The notes: generated from the letters alone by a model not told the origin. A stretch of 64,000 nt of DNA from Nostoc linckia FACHB-104 (GCF_014696615.1 NZ_JACJQJ010000001.1:236903-300902); one strand, 5' to 3'; shown: positions 47,459 to 57,441, counted from the stretch's first letter. Made by a program: numbers and translations.

Positions 47459-47472
47459 CAACATTGTTGTTG
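47459..47472. promoter_or_regulatory. SufR operator 1
   Basis: CAAC-ATTGTT-GTTG, an exact match to the CAAC-N6-GTTG inverted repeat recognised by SufR in cyanobacteria. It is nearer sufR and likely mediates autoregulation. Confidence 0.9.
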
Positions 47473-47503
47473 TTAATTTAGCGTAAAATGAAGATACATT
47501 AAA

Positions 47504-47517
47504 CAACATTGTTGTTG
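47504..47517. promoter_or_regulatory. SufR operator 2
   Basis: A second exact CAAC-ATTGTT-GTTG site, 45 bases from the first (centre to centre). It lies about 127 bases before the sufB start. A TAAAAT between the two sites could be a -10 element of one of the promoters. Confidence 0.9.
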
Positions 47518-47643
47518 TTTTAGTCTCAATCCCTATTGTAACAGCCGTGTAACCACTCAGTAACGCGAGATGGGAATCGGCTCAAACCAAGCCCGTCTCC
47601 GATCCTAGAGAGAGATCCTAAAGAACACGAGAGATTACTACCG

Positions 47644-49083
47644 ATGAGTGCCACTGTCAAAACCTTAGTCAACCAACCATACAAGTACGGCTTTATCACC
47701 GATATTGAAGCTGACACTATTCCGCGTGGACTAAACGAGGACATTATCCGCTTAATTTCCGCCAAGAAAGAAGAGCCGGAATTTATGCTGGAGTTTCGCC
47801 TCAGAGCGTATCGCCAGTGGCTGAAAATGACAGAACCAACTTGGCCTAATGTCAAGTATCCACCAATAGATTACCAGGATATCATCTACTATTCAGCTCC
47901 TAAGCAGAAAAAACAGAAGCTGGAAAGTTTGGATGAAGTTGATCCCACCCTGTTAGAAACCTTTGAAAAGTTAGGTATTCCCCTAACTGAACAAAAGCGT
48001 CTAGCCAACGTCGCCGTTGATGCAATTTTTGATAGCGTTTCCGTCGCCACAACTTTTAAGGAAAAGCTAGCTAAAGATGGCGTAATTTTCTGCTCAATTT
48101 CTGAAGCATTGCGGGAACATCCAGAACTGATCAAGAAATATCTGGGTAGTGTCGTTCCGGTAGCTGACAATTACTTTGCGGCGCTGAATGCTGCTGTATT
48201 TAGTGATGGTTCTTTTGTCTATATTCCTAAAGGCGTAAAATGCCCGATGGAACTGTCTACCTACTTCCGCATCAACTCTGGTGATACAGGACAATTTGAA
48301 CGGACATTGATTGTGGCTGAAGAAGGTAGCTATGTTTCCTACCTGGAAGGTTGTACTGCGCCAATGTATGACAGCAATCAACTACACGCTGCTGTTGTAG
48401 AACTAGTTGCTTTGGATAACGCCGAAATTAAATACTCCACAGTGCAGAACTGGTACGCCGGTGATGCTAACGGTAAAGGTGGAATTTATAACTTTGTTAC
48501 CAAGCGTGGTTTGTGTCAGGGTGTCAATTCCAAAATTTCTTGGACTCAGGTAGAAACAGGTTCAGCGATTACTTGGAAATATCCCAGCTGCGTATTAGTG
48601 GGTGATAACTCTGTGGGTGAATTTTACTCGGTGGCGCTGACAAACAATATGCAGCAAGCCGACACAGGTACCAAGATGATTCATGTTGGTAAAAACACTC
48701 GCAGCACAATTATTTCTAAAGGTATTTCTGCGGGTAAATCCAGCAACAGCTATCGCGGTTTGGTAAAAGTTAACCCGAAAGCTGAAGGTGCGAGAAATTA
48801 TTCTCAGTGCGATTCTATGCTGATTGGGGATAATGCCCATGCCAATACTTTCCCCTATATTCAGGTACAAAATAACAATGCCAAGGTAGAACATGAAGCT
48901 TCTACTTCCAAAATTGGGGAAGATCAGCTATTTTACTTTGCCCAAAGGGGTATTTCGGCAGAAGATGCTATTTCGATGATGATTAGCGGCTTTTGCAAGG
49001 ATGTGTTTAATCAGCTACCAATGGAATTTGCAGTGGAAGCTGATAAATTATTGAGCCTGAAATTAGAAGGTAGTGTTGGTTAA
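47644..49083 (+). CDS. sufB: Fe-S cluster assembly scaffold SufB
   Basis: A 479-residue protein of the SufBC2D scaffold on which 4Fe-4S clusters are built. The beta-helix core and C-terminal signature ([21 protein letters not shown]) are complete, and the [11 protein letters not shown] segment with its conserved Cys is present. It is the first gene of sufBCDS; sufC follows after 56 bases. Confidence 0.98.
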   Translation: MSATVKTLVNQPYKYGFITDIEADTIPRGLNEDIIRLISAKKEEPEFMLEFRLRAYRQWLKMTEPTWPNVKYPPIDYQDIIYYSAPKQKKQKLESLDEVDPTLLETFEKLGIPLTEQKRLANVAVDAIFDSVSVATTFKEKLAKDGVIFCSISEALREHPELIKKYLGSVVPVADNYFAALNAAVFSDGSFVYIPKGVKCPMELSTYFRINSGDTGQFERTLIVAEEGSYVSYLEGCTAPMYDSNQLHAAVVELVALDNAEIKYSTVQNWYAGDANGKGGIYNFVTKRGLCQGVNSKISWTQVETGSAITWKYPSCVLVGDNSVGEFYSVALTNNMQQADTGTKMIHVGKNTRSTIISKGISAGKSSNSYRGLVKVNPKAEGARNYSQCDSMLIGDNAHANTFPYIQVQNNNAKVEHEASTSKIGEDQLFYFAQRGISAEDAISMMISGFCKDVFNQLPMEFAVEADKLLSLKLEGSVG

Positions 49084-49139
49084 GATTCAACCGCACTGAA
49101 CCGTTGACTACGAACTGAGAGAGACAAGAGAGAGAGAAC

Positions 49140-49928
49140 ATGATTGTTGAAAATAGTGAAGTTGTACTGTCAGTTAAGGATCTGACAGCTACAGTTGATG
49201 GGACACCGATTCTGAAGGGCGTGAATCTGGAAGTTCGTGCAGGCGAAATCCATGCAATTATGGGGCCGAACGGTTCTGGAAAGAGTACCTTTTCTAAAGT
49301 ATTGGCGGGACATCCAGCTTATAAAGTCACTGGTGGCGAGGTAATTTTCCAAGGACAAAATCTGCTGGAATTGGAAGCAGAAGAACGGGCGAGAAGTGGT
49401 GTATTTTTAGCGTTTCAATATCCCCTAGAAATTCCTGGTGTCAGCAATTTAGATTTCTTGCGCGTCGCATATAATTCTCGCCGCAAAGCACAAGGTTTAG
49501 AAGAACTGGATGCTTTTGATTTTGACGATTTGGTAGAGGAAAAGTTGGAAGTGGTGAAGATGAATCCCTCTTTCCTCAGCCGTAGTGTCAATGAAGGATT
49601 TTCTGGTGGTGAGAAGAAGCGGAATGAAATTTTGCAAATGGCGCTACTAGAACCAAAGTTAGCAATTTTGGATGAAACCGATTCTGGTTTAGATATTGAT
49701 GCGCTGAAAATTGTTGCTGGTGGGGTAAACCATCTAGCAAGCCCCGACAATGCCACAATTTTGATTACTCACTATCAGCGCTTACTCGACTATATTGTGC
49801 CTGACTTTGTGCATGTGATGGCACACGGACGAATTCTTACTACTGGTGGTAAAGAATTGGCGCTAGAGTTAGAATCTCGCGGTTATGACTGGATTCTGGA
49901 AGCAGATGCGGTTGAGGTGGGTGTGTAA
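49140..49928 (+). CDS. sufC: Fe-S cluster assembly ATPase SufC
   Basis: A 262-residue ABC-type ATPase. Walker A is [10 protein letters not shown] (41-50), the signature is [11 protein letters not shown] and Walker B is [12 protein letters not shown]. It powers conformational changes in the SufB-SufD scaffold. Its last base overlaps the sufD start at 49928, indicating translational coupling. Confidence 0.98.
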   Translation: MIVENSEVVLSVKDLTATVDGTPILKGVNLEVRAGEIHAIMGPNGSGKSTFSKVLAGHPAYKVTGGEVIFQGQNLLELEAEERARSGVFLAFQYPLEIPGVSNLDFLRVAYNSRRKAQGLEELDAFDFDDLVEEKLEVVKMNPSFLSRSVNEGFSGGEKKRNEILQMALLEPKLAILDETDSGLDIDALKIVAGGVNHLASPDNATILITHYQRLLDYIVPDFVHVMAHGRILTTGGKELALELESRGYDWILEADAVEVGV

Positions 49929-51274
49929 TGACTATTCAAGTTTCCCCCAGTTCAATTTCTAGTTTGCTGGATAGAGATGACTATCTCACTGGCTTATTAG
50001 CACAGGTAACAGCACAACCAGCAGCAGGTTGGTTACAAGAAGTTAGCCAAGCTGCTGCTAATGTGGTGCGTCATTCCACTGTTCCTAGCACCCGCGATGA
50101 AGAATGGCGCTTTACAGATTTGTCCGGGTTGCGAAAGGTGGAATTTCAGGTAGAGAAGCAATTAATCTCTACAGATATTGCTTCGCTCACTTTACCAGAA
50201 GCCGCTAATAGCCGTTTGGTATTTGTTAACGGTGTGTACGCACCAGAATTATCCGCAATTGCAGATTTACCTGCGGGTGTAGTTGTTAGCAATTTGACAG
50301 CTTTACCTGTGGCTGAACAGGAACGAGTGCGGCAGTATTTAGCTCAAAGTGAAGAACAGCAAGAAGTTTTCACTGCTCTGAATACTGCTGGTTTAACTGA
50401 TGCAGCCGTGGTATTGGTGAAGAAGAATGTAGCAGTTGCAACGCCAATTCACTTGTTATTTATTACAATTGCAGGGGAAACAGCAACGATTTCGCAGCCA
50501 CGTTGTTTGGTGGTAGCGGAAAGCGGTTCACAGGTGACTTTAGTAGAAGAGTTTACGAACCGCAGAGGCGCAGAGAACGCAGAGGAGGGAGTTTACTTCA
50601 CCAATGCAGTTACGGAAATTTGGCTAGCTGAGAATGCCGAAGTCAGTCACACTAGAGTTGAGCGCGAAAGTGTAGAGGCTTTCCATATTGGCAAAACTGC
50701 GATCGCTCAAGCTCGTGATAGTCGCTATACCTGTCATGCTATTAGCTTTGGTGGCAAGCTGTCACGCCATAATTTAGAGATTTTGCAAACTGGCGAACAA
50801 ACCCAAACCACCCTCAACGGCTTGACGGTGATTTTTGGTAATCAGTTAGGTGATACTCACAGTGCGATCGCCCTCAATCATCCCTATGGTACAAGTAAGC
50901 AATTGCACAAATGTATTGTAGGCGATCGCGCCCATGCTGTATTCAATGGCAAGGTTTTTGTGCCCAAACCAGCACAGCTCACAGATGCAGCACAATTAAA
51001 TCGGAATTTGCTACTATCATCCAAAGCCAGAGTTGATACCAAACCCCAACTAGAAATTACAGCAGATAACGTCAAATGCGCTCACGGTGCTACCGTTAGC
51101 CAGTTAGAAGATGATGAAATATTTTATCTGCAAAGTCGGGGCATTGATGAAAACGCCGCCCGAAATTTGTTAATTAACGCTTTTGCTGCTGAAATCATTA
51201 ATCAAATACCAGTTCCCTCTCTACGGGAAAGTCTCTTAAACACAGTCAAGAGTCTTAAGACATCTAATGACTAA
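49928..51274 (+). CDS. sufD: Fe-S cluster assembly protein SufD
   Basis: A 448-residue SufB paralogue. The C-terminal signature (SRGIDENAARNLLINAFAAEI) and the HGATVSQLEDDEIFYL segment with its conserved His are present. A 36-base stretch (50555-50590) that looks like a common Nostoc intergenic repeat is inserted in frame, adding about a dozen residues (NRRGAENAEE region) at a surface position of the beta-helix. The gene overlaps sufC by one base and precedes sufS by 41. Confidence 0.96.
   Translation: MTIQVSPSSISSLLDRDDYLTGLLAQVTAQPAAGWLQEVSQAAANVVRHSTVPSTRDEEWRFTDLSGLRKVEFQVEKQLISTDIASLTLPEAANSRLVFVNGVYAPELSAIADLPAGVVVSNLTALPVAEQERVRQYLAQSEEQQEVFTALNTAGLTDAAVVLVKKNVAVATPIHLLFITIAGETATISQPRCLVVAESGSQVTLVEEFTNRRGAENAEEGVYFTNAVTEIWLAENAEVSHTRVERESVEAFHIGKTAIAQARDSRYTCHAISFGGKLSRHNLEILQTGEQTQTTLNGLTVIFGNQLGDTHSAIALNHPYGTSKQLHKCIVGDRAHAVFNGKVFVPKPAQLTDAAQLNRNLLLSSKARVDTKPQLEITADNVKCAHGATVSQLEDDEIFYLQSRGIDENAARNLLINAFAAEIINQIPVPSLRESLLNTVKSLKTSND
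50555..50590 (+). repeat. Dispersed repeat inserted in frame in sufD
   Basis: The CGCAGAGGCGCAGAGAACGC core has internal CGCAGAG periodicity. It resembles an AACCGCAGAGGCGCAGAG repeat I know from gene gaps of Nostoc and Anabaena. It keeps the sufD frame open and encodes a hydrophilic loop. Confidence 0.6.
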
Positions 51275-51315
51275 GGACAAATGACATAGGACAAATGACA
51301 AATCATTAATTACCA

Positions 51316-52578
51316 ATGACTTTTACTTCTACCAAAACCTTAGCCGATCAAGTACGTATTGACTTCCCTATCTTGCGTCAGATAGTCAATGGTAAACCCT
51401 TAGTTTACCTGGATAATGCTGCTACTTCTCAAAAACCTCTACCAGTATTAAATACTCTACGAGATTATTACGAGCAGTATAATGCCAACGTCCATCGGGG
51501 TGCCCATATTCTCAGTGCTAAAGCTACCGACGCGTATGAAGGTGCTAGAGATAAAGTAGCCAAATTTATCAATGCTGCATCGCGTCAAGAAATTGTCTAC
51601 ACCCGCAACGCGAGTGAAGCAATTAACTTGGTAGCTTATAGCTGGGGAATGAACAATTTGCAGCCAGGAGATGAAATTATTCTCTCGGTGATGGAACACC
51701 ACAGTAATATTGTTCCTTGGCAATTTGTGGCACAAAAAACAGGTGCGGTACTCAAGTTTGTCGAACTGACACCAGAAGAAACATTTGATTTGGAACAGTT
51801 TAAAACGCTGATTTCCGAAAAAACAAAACTGGTGTCAGTGGTTCATGTTTCTAACACCTTGGGTTGTATTAATCCAGTCCAAGAAATAGCTACGATTGCT
51901 CACAGATACGGCGCGAAATTCTTAATGGATGCTTGCCAAAGTATCCCCCATATGTCCATTGATGTACAACAAATAGACTGTGATTGGTTAGTAGCCTCCG
52001 GTCATAAAATGTGTGCCCCAACTGGCATAGGATTCTTATATGGCAAGTTAGAATTACTAGAAGCAATGCCACCTTTTTTCGGTGGTGGTGAGATGATTGC
52101 AGAAGTCTATTTAGACCATTCTACCTATGCAGAATTACCCCATAAATTTGAAGCGGGTACACCTGCAATTGGAGAAGCGATCGCTCTTGGTGCAGCTATA
52201 GATTATCTTACTAGTATTGGTATGGATAAAATCCATGCCTATGAAGCGGAATTAACAGCTTATTTGTTCCAACAATTAGAACAAATTCCCCAAGTGCGGA
52301 TTTATGGCCCCAAGCCAGATGCTAAAGGAGAAGGTAGAGCCGCTTTAGCCTCATTTACAACTTCAGAAGTCCACGCCAACGACTTATCTACATTATTAGA
52401 TCAAGAAGGCGTAGCCATCCGTGCTGGACATCACTGTACTCAACCATTACACCGCTACTTAAATATTGCGGGAACTGCACGGGCTAGTTTATATTTCTAC
52501 AACACCCGTGAGGAAATTGATATTTTCATCAAGGCGTTAAAGGATACTCTTGACTTTTTTGCAGGAATATTTAGTTAA
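51316..52578 (+). CDS. sufS: Cysteine desulphurase SufS
   Basis: A 420-residue PLP enzyme that takes sulphur from cysteine for the Suf machinery. The PLP lysine is Lys231 in [11 protein letters not shown], and the persulphide-bearing Cys374 lies in [12 protein letters not shown], typical of group II desulphurases. It is the last gene of the operon; a strong terminator follows six bases after its stop. No sufE or sufU is adjacent. Confidence 0.97.
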   Translation: MTFTSTKTLADQVRIDFPILRQIVNGKPLVYLDNAATSQKPLPVLNTLRDYYEQYNANVHRGAHILSAKATDAYEGARDKVAKFINAASRQEIVYTRNASEAINLVAYSWGMNNLQPGDEIILSVMEHHSNIVPWQFVAQKTGAVLKFVELTPEETFDLEQFKTLISEKTKLVSVVHVSNTLGCINPVQEIATIAHRYGAKFLMDACQSIPHMSIDVQQIDCDWLVASGHKMCAPTGIGFLYGKLELLEAMPPFFGGGEMIAEVYLDHSTYAELPHKFEAGTPAIGEAIALGAAIDYLTSIGMDKIHAYEAELTAYLFQQLEQIPQVRIYGPKPDAKGEGRAALASFTTSEVHANDLSTLLDQEGVAIRAGHHCTQPLHRYLNIAGTARASLYFYNTREEIDIFIKALKDTLDFFAGIFS

Positions 52579-52583
52579 TTTCG

Positions 52584-52606
52584 GGTGGGCAATGCCCACC
52601 TTTTTT
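52584..52606 (+). terminator. Rho-independent terminator of sufBCDS
   Basis: Stem GGTGGGC/GCCCACC with loop AAT followed by six T. This is the clearest intrinsic terminator on the plus strand of the window. Confidence 0.92.
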
Positions 52607-52618
52607 AATATCGAAAAT

Positions 52619-52915
52619 TTAAACTTTCTCTAACTTTTCTATCTCTGAATTGGCAATTAAATTCTTAAGATAGTCACGAGTTTCTGAGAAGGTTAGATAC
52701 AAAAAATTATTGTGCTGAATAAGTATTTCGTATTGATTAATAATGACTTGATTGGCATCTTCACGCCAACTAAGACCGTCAATTAGTCCTAAATTAGAAG
52801 CTTTGCTTCCGAGTTCACCGATTTCTAATAGTATCTCTTTATATTCCGGTTTGAGTTTCCCTGTTCTAATCATCTCATCAAGTAGAGCTTGGTATTCAGT
52901 ATTGGCTTCACTCAT
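52619..52915 (-). CDS. Small hypothetical protein, 98 residues
   Basis: Taken from the ATG at 52915 (MSEANTEYQALLD). The protein is acidic, with helical N-terminal and C-terminal parts around a short beta region, and has no signal peptide or known motif. The family is probably restricted to cyanobacteria. It converges on sufS and the suf terminator lies between them. Confidence 0.55.
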   Translation of the reverse strand: MSEANTEYQALLDEMIRTGKLKPEYKEILLEIGELGSKASNLGLIDGLSWREDANQVIINQYEILIQHNNFLYLTFSETRDYLKNLIANSEIEKLEKV

Positions 52916-53175
52916 AAGTCGTATAAAATTTAGCAACAAGCATCTGTAATTATAACTGCTAAAAATTAAAATTACTAAAATTACAACGTAACGTCAACTA
53001 TTACAGGTGCGAGATTCCTACTGCATAACACACCCTACTAGAAATTGAGGGTTTGTGGTGTTGGATTTCATACTTCAGCCTTTATAGTTCAACCTTTTTT
53101 TCACCTAACTATTCAGAAACTCCACAAAAACTGATAGCGTCAAACAAAGGAAGAAATTATTGTGGATGTGACAGC

Positions 53176-54900
53176 TTGAAAACGCGATCGAATTATTGGC
53201 AACTGCTACCCTATATCCGAACCCAGTGGCAAACTATCATCAAGGGATTTATTGGCATCTTAGGATATGTGCTGGCGACATTAACACTGATCAATCTCGC
53301 GGGTAAATTAGCAACGCCCTTTGGAGAAGGTAATGTAGTAGCGATCGCCCAATTAGCTGGCATCTGTGCTGTAGTATTTCTGGTACGTGGCTTTTTTCAG
53401 TCTGTGCAAGATATCTACATGGCGCAGGCTGCTTTAAGAGTAGCTTTTCTCCTCCGTAAGCAAGTTTATGGACATCTGCAAAAACTCAACCTGAGCTATT
53501 TTGAAACCGCAAAAGCAGGTGATTTATCTTACCGATTGACTGAGGATATTGACAGGATTGGGGAAGTAGTCAATAAAATATTTCACGATTTAATCCCCTG
53601 TGTGTTGCAATTGCTGGCAATTCCAATTTATATGATTTACTTGAATTGGCAGCTAACCCTAGCAACGGTGATTGTTGCGCCACTGATGGGGATTTTGATT
53701 GGTTGGTTTGGCGAAAGGTTACAGAAATATTCTCGTCGCAGCCAAAATCGAGTTTCTAGTTTATCGGCTATCCTCACAGAAGTTTTCAGTGGGATTCGGT
53801 TAGTCCAAGCTTTTGCAGCCGAAACCTACGAAATGGTGCGGTTTAGCCATGAAGCAGAACGCAGCCTCAAAGCCAAATACTCAGCCGAACGCCTCAAAGC
53901 TATTCAAATTCCCATTATCGGCTTCCTAGAAGCTTTAAGTGCTTTATCACTCTTGTTGGTGGGAGGATGGCAAATTTCCCAACGCAACTTAACTGTCGGC
54001 GAGTTTTTCAGCTACCTCACAGCCGCCGCATTATTAATTGACCCCATCGGTCATACTACTAATAATTACAACGAATTTAAGCAGGGTGAGGCATCCGTTG
54101 ACCGAGTTTTTGAATTATTGGCAATTCAACCCACAGTTTTAGAAAAGCCTAATGCGATCGCTCTCCCACCTGTGCAAGGCAAGGTAGAATATCGCCATGT
54201 TTCCTTTGCCTACAAAGCTGGTGAATCTGTAATCAAAAATATTAATTTATTAGCATTACCAGGAGAAGCGATCGCCCTTGTGGGTGCTTCTGGTGCTGGT
54301 AAAACCACATTTGTAAATCTGCTACCCCGCTTCTACGATCCGGAATCTGGGCAAATATTGATTGATGATGTCGATATTCGCGATGTCACGCTTTATAGCC
54401 TGCGGCGACAAATTGGCATTGTTCCCCAAGAAACTATCATGTTTTCTGGCACAATTGCCCAAAATATCGCCTTTGGGCAAGATTCCTTTGCAATGTCAGA
54501 AGTGGAAGCAGCCGCGAAAATTGCTAACGCCCATAATTTTATTACCCAGCTACCAGAGGGTTATGATACTTGGGTAGGCGAACGTGGCGTGAATTTATCA
54601 GGGGGACAAAGACAAAGAATTGCGATCGCCCGTGCTGTTCTCCTCAACCCGCAAATTTTGATACTAGATGAAGCGACATCAGCCTTAGATTCCGAGTCAG
54701 AAGCCTTGGTACAGGAAGCTTTAGAAAGACTGATGCAAGGGCGCACTGTATTTATTATTGCTCACCGTTTAAGTACAGTGAAAAGATGCGATCGCATTTT
54801 AGTACTAGAACAAGGTCAAATTGTCGAATCAGGAACCCATGAAGAACTGTTGGCGTTTCAACGTCGCTATGCCAGGTTTTATGCTCAACAGTTTAGTTAG
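53176..54900 (+). CDS. ABC exporter, fused permease-ATPase (MsbA-like)
   Basis: About 574 residues. Six membrane helices (about residues 20-290) precede an ATPase domain with Walker A GASGAGKTT, signature NLSGGQRQRIAIA, Walker B ILILDEATSALD and the IIAHRLSTVK switch. It is a half-transporter that would work as a homodimer, exporting lipid, peptide or polysaccharide. The frame is open to 53053; the TTG at 53176 is chosen because family similarity begins there, but no ideal ribosome site precedes it. A near-copy of 45 bases of its 3' end lies just after the stop codon. Confidence 0.9.
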   Translation: MKTRSNYWQLLPYIRTQWQTIIKGFIGILGYVLATLTLINLAGKLATPFGEGNVVAIAQLAGICAVVFLVRGFFQSVQDIYMAQAALRVAFLLRKQVYGHLQKLNLSYFETAKAGDLSYRLTEDIDRIGEVVNKIFHDLIPCVLQLLAIPIYMIYLNWQLTLATVIVAPLMGILIGWFGERLQKYSRRSQNRVSSLSAILTEVFSGIRLVQAFAAETYEMVRFSHEAERSLKAKYSAERLKAIQIPIIGFLEALSALSLLLVGGWQISQRNLTVGEFFSYLTAAALLIDPIGHTTNNYNEFKQGEASVDRVFELLAIQPTVLEKPNAIALPPVQGKVEYRHVSFAYKAGESVIKNINLLALPGEAIALVGASGAGKTTFVNLLPRFYDPESGQILIDDVDIRDVTLYSLRRQIGIVPQETIMFSGTIAQNIAFGQDSFAMSEVEAAAKIANAHNFITQLPEGYDTWVGERGVNLSGGQRQRIAIARAVLLNPQILILDEATSALDSESEALVQEALERLMQGRTVFIIAHRLSTVKRCDRILVLEQGQIVESGTHEELLAFQRRYARFYAQQFS

Positions 54901-54928
54901 TCATGTGTTAGTTGGGGCGATCGCATAA

Positions 54929-54973
54929 TTTATTATTGCTCACCGCTGAAGTACAGTGAAAAGATGCGATCGC
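54929..54973 (+). pseudogene. 45-base duplicate of the ABC gene 3' end
   Basis: 43 of 45 bases match 54751-54795 inside the ABC transporter gene (TTTATTATTGCTCACCG ... GATGCGATCGC). The two differences flank one codon position. The duplicate begins 28 bases after the stop codon and is preceded by its own GGGGCGATCGC. It looks like a remnant of a tandem duplication or of a second ABC gene whose remainder has been lost. Confidence 0.7.
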
Positions 54974-54997
54974 GTAGCATCAAACCAAAACACCCTT

Positions 54998-55489
54998 CTA
55001 TTTTTTGTACACTCTGATTAACGGTGTCACCTTTGGCTGTTCGGGGTTAGTTAGGTTTAATCTATAAGCCGTGTTTAATATATCTCCTGATTCATCACCT
55101 TTAACTGTGACTATATAAGTTCCTGGTTGATCGGGATGTTTTTCAAGCTTTTCAATCACCTTGTCTTGAATAATCGACACATTTCTCAATCTTTCTGGTA
55201 GCCGAGCATTCAGTTTCCAAAGACATAAAACCCCTGTAGAATTGGGAAATTTTAGTAATTGTAGCGCGTATTTTTGATTATTAACTTGAAAGTGAGATGT
55301 TGACAATACTCTAGCTTGATTCCGTGGGGGTATTTGCCGAAATACTTTGCGTGTTCTTTGATGATAGCGGCAGTTTCTATCAATAATGGGTTCCCCAGCC
55401 ATTGCAGATGTTGATAATGTTGATATACTGACACCGTAAAAACTTAAACTTGTTAAAGCCAAGGCAGTGACTTTAGAAAAAGTAAGCAT
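54998..55489 (-). CDS. Secreted hypothetical protein
   Basis: A 163-residue protein with a signal peptide (hydrophobic, Ser-rich; likely cleavage after AMA, about residue 31) and a mature domain of beta-strand-rich segments. Two cysteines in the mature part could pair. No family recognised. It is transcribed alone on the minus strand, downstream of the isomerase gene but 289 bases from it, with a hairpin between them. Confidence 0.65.
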   Translation of the reverse strand: MLTFSKVTALALTSLSFYGVSISTLSTSAMAGEPIIDRNCRYHQRTRKVFRQIPPRNQARVLSTSHFQVNNQKYALQLLKFPNSTGVLCLWKLNARLPERLRNVSIIQDKVIEKLEKHPDQPGTYIVTVKGDESGDILNTAYRLNLTNPEQPKVTPLIRVYKK

Positions 55490-55559
55490 ATTTTAAATTC
55501 TAAGTTGCAATATCAACGACGAGGTAAAAATTTAGGCAGTTCCTAAAGCATGAAACTCC

Positions 55560-55593
55560 AAAGGCGATCCGGATATTTGCTGCGATCGCCTTT
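55560..55593. terminator. Hairpin downstream of the isomerase gene
   Basis: Perfect 10-base arms AAAGGCGATC and GATCGCCTTT with a 14-base loop, containing a HIP1-type core. It sits 186 bases after the isomerase stop on the minus strand; no long T-run follows in that direction, so termination is uncertain. Confidence 0.4.
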
Positions 55594-55778
55594 TCATATC
55601 AGAATAATGTATGTTTCCTAATTTCCTCCAAAAATTAGGAGTCTTAACATAGTTGGGTTTATCCTCATCGAATGACTAAATATCCTCACGCGTAATCAAA
55701 TCTCTCAGTTTACTTTTTGCCTTCCACAATCACAGATTCAATGGTTCGACTGTAGTCTTCTATCTGTGGTAAATTTCA

Positions 55779-56516
55779 CTAGCTACTGAGAGAAACGGCT
55801 GGAGTCATCATTTGTTTTTGTTGTTCTTGTATCCAACCTTCAAACATTTCATTGAGTAGCCGTGCTTTCATTGGTTCATCTAGTTGTGCAGGGATAAATT
55901 TCTCTAGCTGCACAATCACAAACCATTCAGCGATGCGCGTCGGGGGTAAAACTTGCCCTGGTTGATTATTAGCCAGTAATTGCGCCATTGCTGGATGGAG
56001 TTGGTTAAGTTCAATTGGCCCAACTAACCCGCCTGTTTGCGCTTCTGGGCCTTTAGAATATTCTCGTGCCACATCTGCAAAGGATTGCTCTTTGGCTTGA
56101 ATGCGGAAATATAGTTCTTGAGCAATTCCCATATCTTGGGTGCGTAGCAGAGAATAAATTACTTTATCCAGTTTTGCTTTCGACTGGAAAAAATACGCTT
56201 CTAGCTTTTTACCCCAAGTTTCTTGCTTAAATTTTTCTACTTTCAGCTTCCGCACCGTCAAATCTGCTAGTTGCTTTGGAATCAAACCGTGATATTCCAT
56301 CCATGCTTTGACATCGGCTTCTGATGTTAACTGTCTTTCCCCAAAAAACTGTTGTTGAGCAGCAGCGATTTCTTCGGGAGTACAATCTATGGATGCGATC
56401 GCTTCATCTATAATTAATTCCCGTCGCAACTGTGGCAGCATTTGGTAGCCTGCCAGTAAGGGAATCAGTTCGTCAGTCGTGATTGTACGGTTACCAATTC
56501 TTAGTACTTCAGTCAT
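55779..56516 (-). CDS. Parvulin-type peptidyl-prolyl isomerase, no signal peptide
   Basis: A 245-residue protein. A helical N-domain (SurA/PrsA-like, about 1-110) is followed by a parvulin core (about 115-210) with QSFADVAREYSKGPEAQTGGLVGPIEL and a FVIVQLEKF strand. No signal peptide or membrane helix is visible, so it should be cytoplasmic, unlike SurA or PrsA. Related cyanobacterial proteins occur beside HlyB/HlyD-type exporter genes and may help substrates of type I secretion to stay unfolded; that is inference. The ABC exporter gene is 0.9 kb away on the other strand. Confidence 0.8.
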   Translation of the reverse strand: MTEVLRIGNRTITTDELIPLLAGYQMLPQLRRELIIDEAIASIDCTPEEIAAAQQQFFGERQLTSEADVKAWMEYHGLIPKQLADLTVRKLKVEKFKQETWGKKLEAYFFQSKAKLDKVIYSLLRTQDMGIAQELYFRIQAKEQSFADVAREYSKGPEAQTGGLVGPIELNQLHPAMAQLLANNQPGQVLPPTRIAEWFVIVQLEKFIPAQLDEPMKARLLNEMFEGWIQEQQKQMMTPAVSLSS

Positions 56517-57066
56517 TAGCTTTTATATATATCAAAATATATGTTTTGTAGAATTTTACACTCTTTGGTTGAACAGTATGTACAACCAGCCCTTACATAA
56601 ATCATGCTAAAGGCATTTTACTAGTAATCCTTTATACTATTTTGGGTTAGATAGTCATGTTTTCTAGGTCTGGAACAACCTTTTGGTAAAGACTGTTAAT
56701 CTCAAACCCAAAACTGGCTATCAGTTGCCCCTCTGTTATACCCAATACAATTCTAATTTCAAAAATATGCAGCCTATTATGAAGTTTAGGCGAAGATAAT
56801 ACCAAGGTCACTAGGCAAGCACAAGTGCAATATGGTATCAGCGCCTTTGTGCCATTACTCAGGCAACACACATCTCAACGACACAAGTCAAGCACATAAG
56901 CATTCCAACCTGCCAAAAGCTTTGATATATAAACTTTTTGACTTTACTTTAGTTAAAAATTTCTTGAGTTGATTAGTCTTAAGCCCCTACTCTCTATATA
57001 TAGTGAGAGCGATCGCTTTTTAGTCGTAAAATTGTTCATACCAAGCAATAATTTTAAAGGTTTGGA
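56517..57066. other. 550-base gap without a supported gene
   Basis: A possible 74-codon frame on the minus strand (56647-56871) has no recognisable family or ribosome site and is not called. Otherwise AT-rich DNA with one HIP1 octamer (57009-57016). Confidence 0.4.
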
Positions 57067-57441
57067 CTATAAAGACTCTAAATAGCTCAAAAGGTCTGCC
57101 ATTTCTTGGGCACTAGGCTGAAACTTTGGCATTGGTGGTGTTTCACCACTAATCACTTGGCGAATCAGTCCATAACGCGATTTATGCTTGGATACACCTT
57201 GCAAGCTGGGGCCTACTCGCCCATCGGCTTGCCAGCCATGACAACCAGCACAATTGATTTGAAAAATAGCGTTACCTTGAACTGGATCTCCAGTTAAAGA
57301 TAGAACATTTTTCACATAAGGATCAGAAGCTTGCACCATCTGAACACCAAAAATGCCCAAAGTGATAGCTAGCATTACGGCAAGAGCCAGCAAAGCGATC
57401 CGCTGAATTAAATTTTCAGGTTTGGTAATCTGGTTATCCAA
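57067..57441 (-). CDS. cytM: Membrane-anchored c-type cytochrome, CytM-like
   Basis: A 124-residue class I cytochrome c. A single N-terminal hydrophobic helix (about 14-37) acts as anchor or signal; the haem site is CAGCH (Cys64, Cys67, His68) and the sixth ligand is probably Met104 in TPPMPKF. The NPVQGxxIFQINCAGCHG-type layout resembles cyanobacterial CytM, a low-potential cytochrome that influences photosynthetic and respiratory electron flow. Divergent from petG with about 210 bases between. The exact subfamily should be confirmed by comparison. Confidence 0.8.
   Translation of the reverse strand: MDNQITKPENLIQRIALLALAVMLAITLGIFGVQMVQASDPYVKNVLSLTGDPVQGNAIFQINCAGCHGWQADGRVGPSLQGVSKHKSRYGLIRQVISGETPPMPKFQPSAQEMADLLSYLESL

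Noticed and set aside
53053..53175. N-terminal 41 codons of the ABC exporter frame
   Set aside because: Cys- and Tyr-rich and unlike the family; the open frame probably extends by chance beyond the true start near 53176.
56647..56871. Possible 74-codon gene on the minus strand
   Set aside because: No ribosome site, no family resemblance, Cys-rich start with irregular composition; most likely chance.
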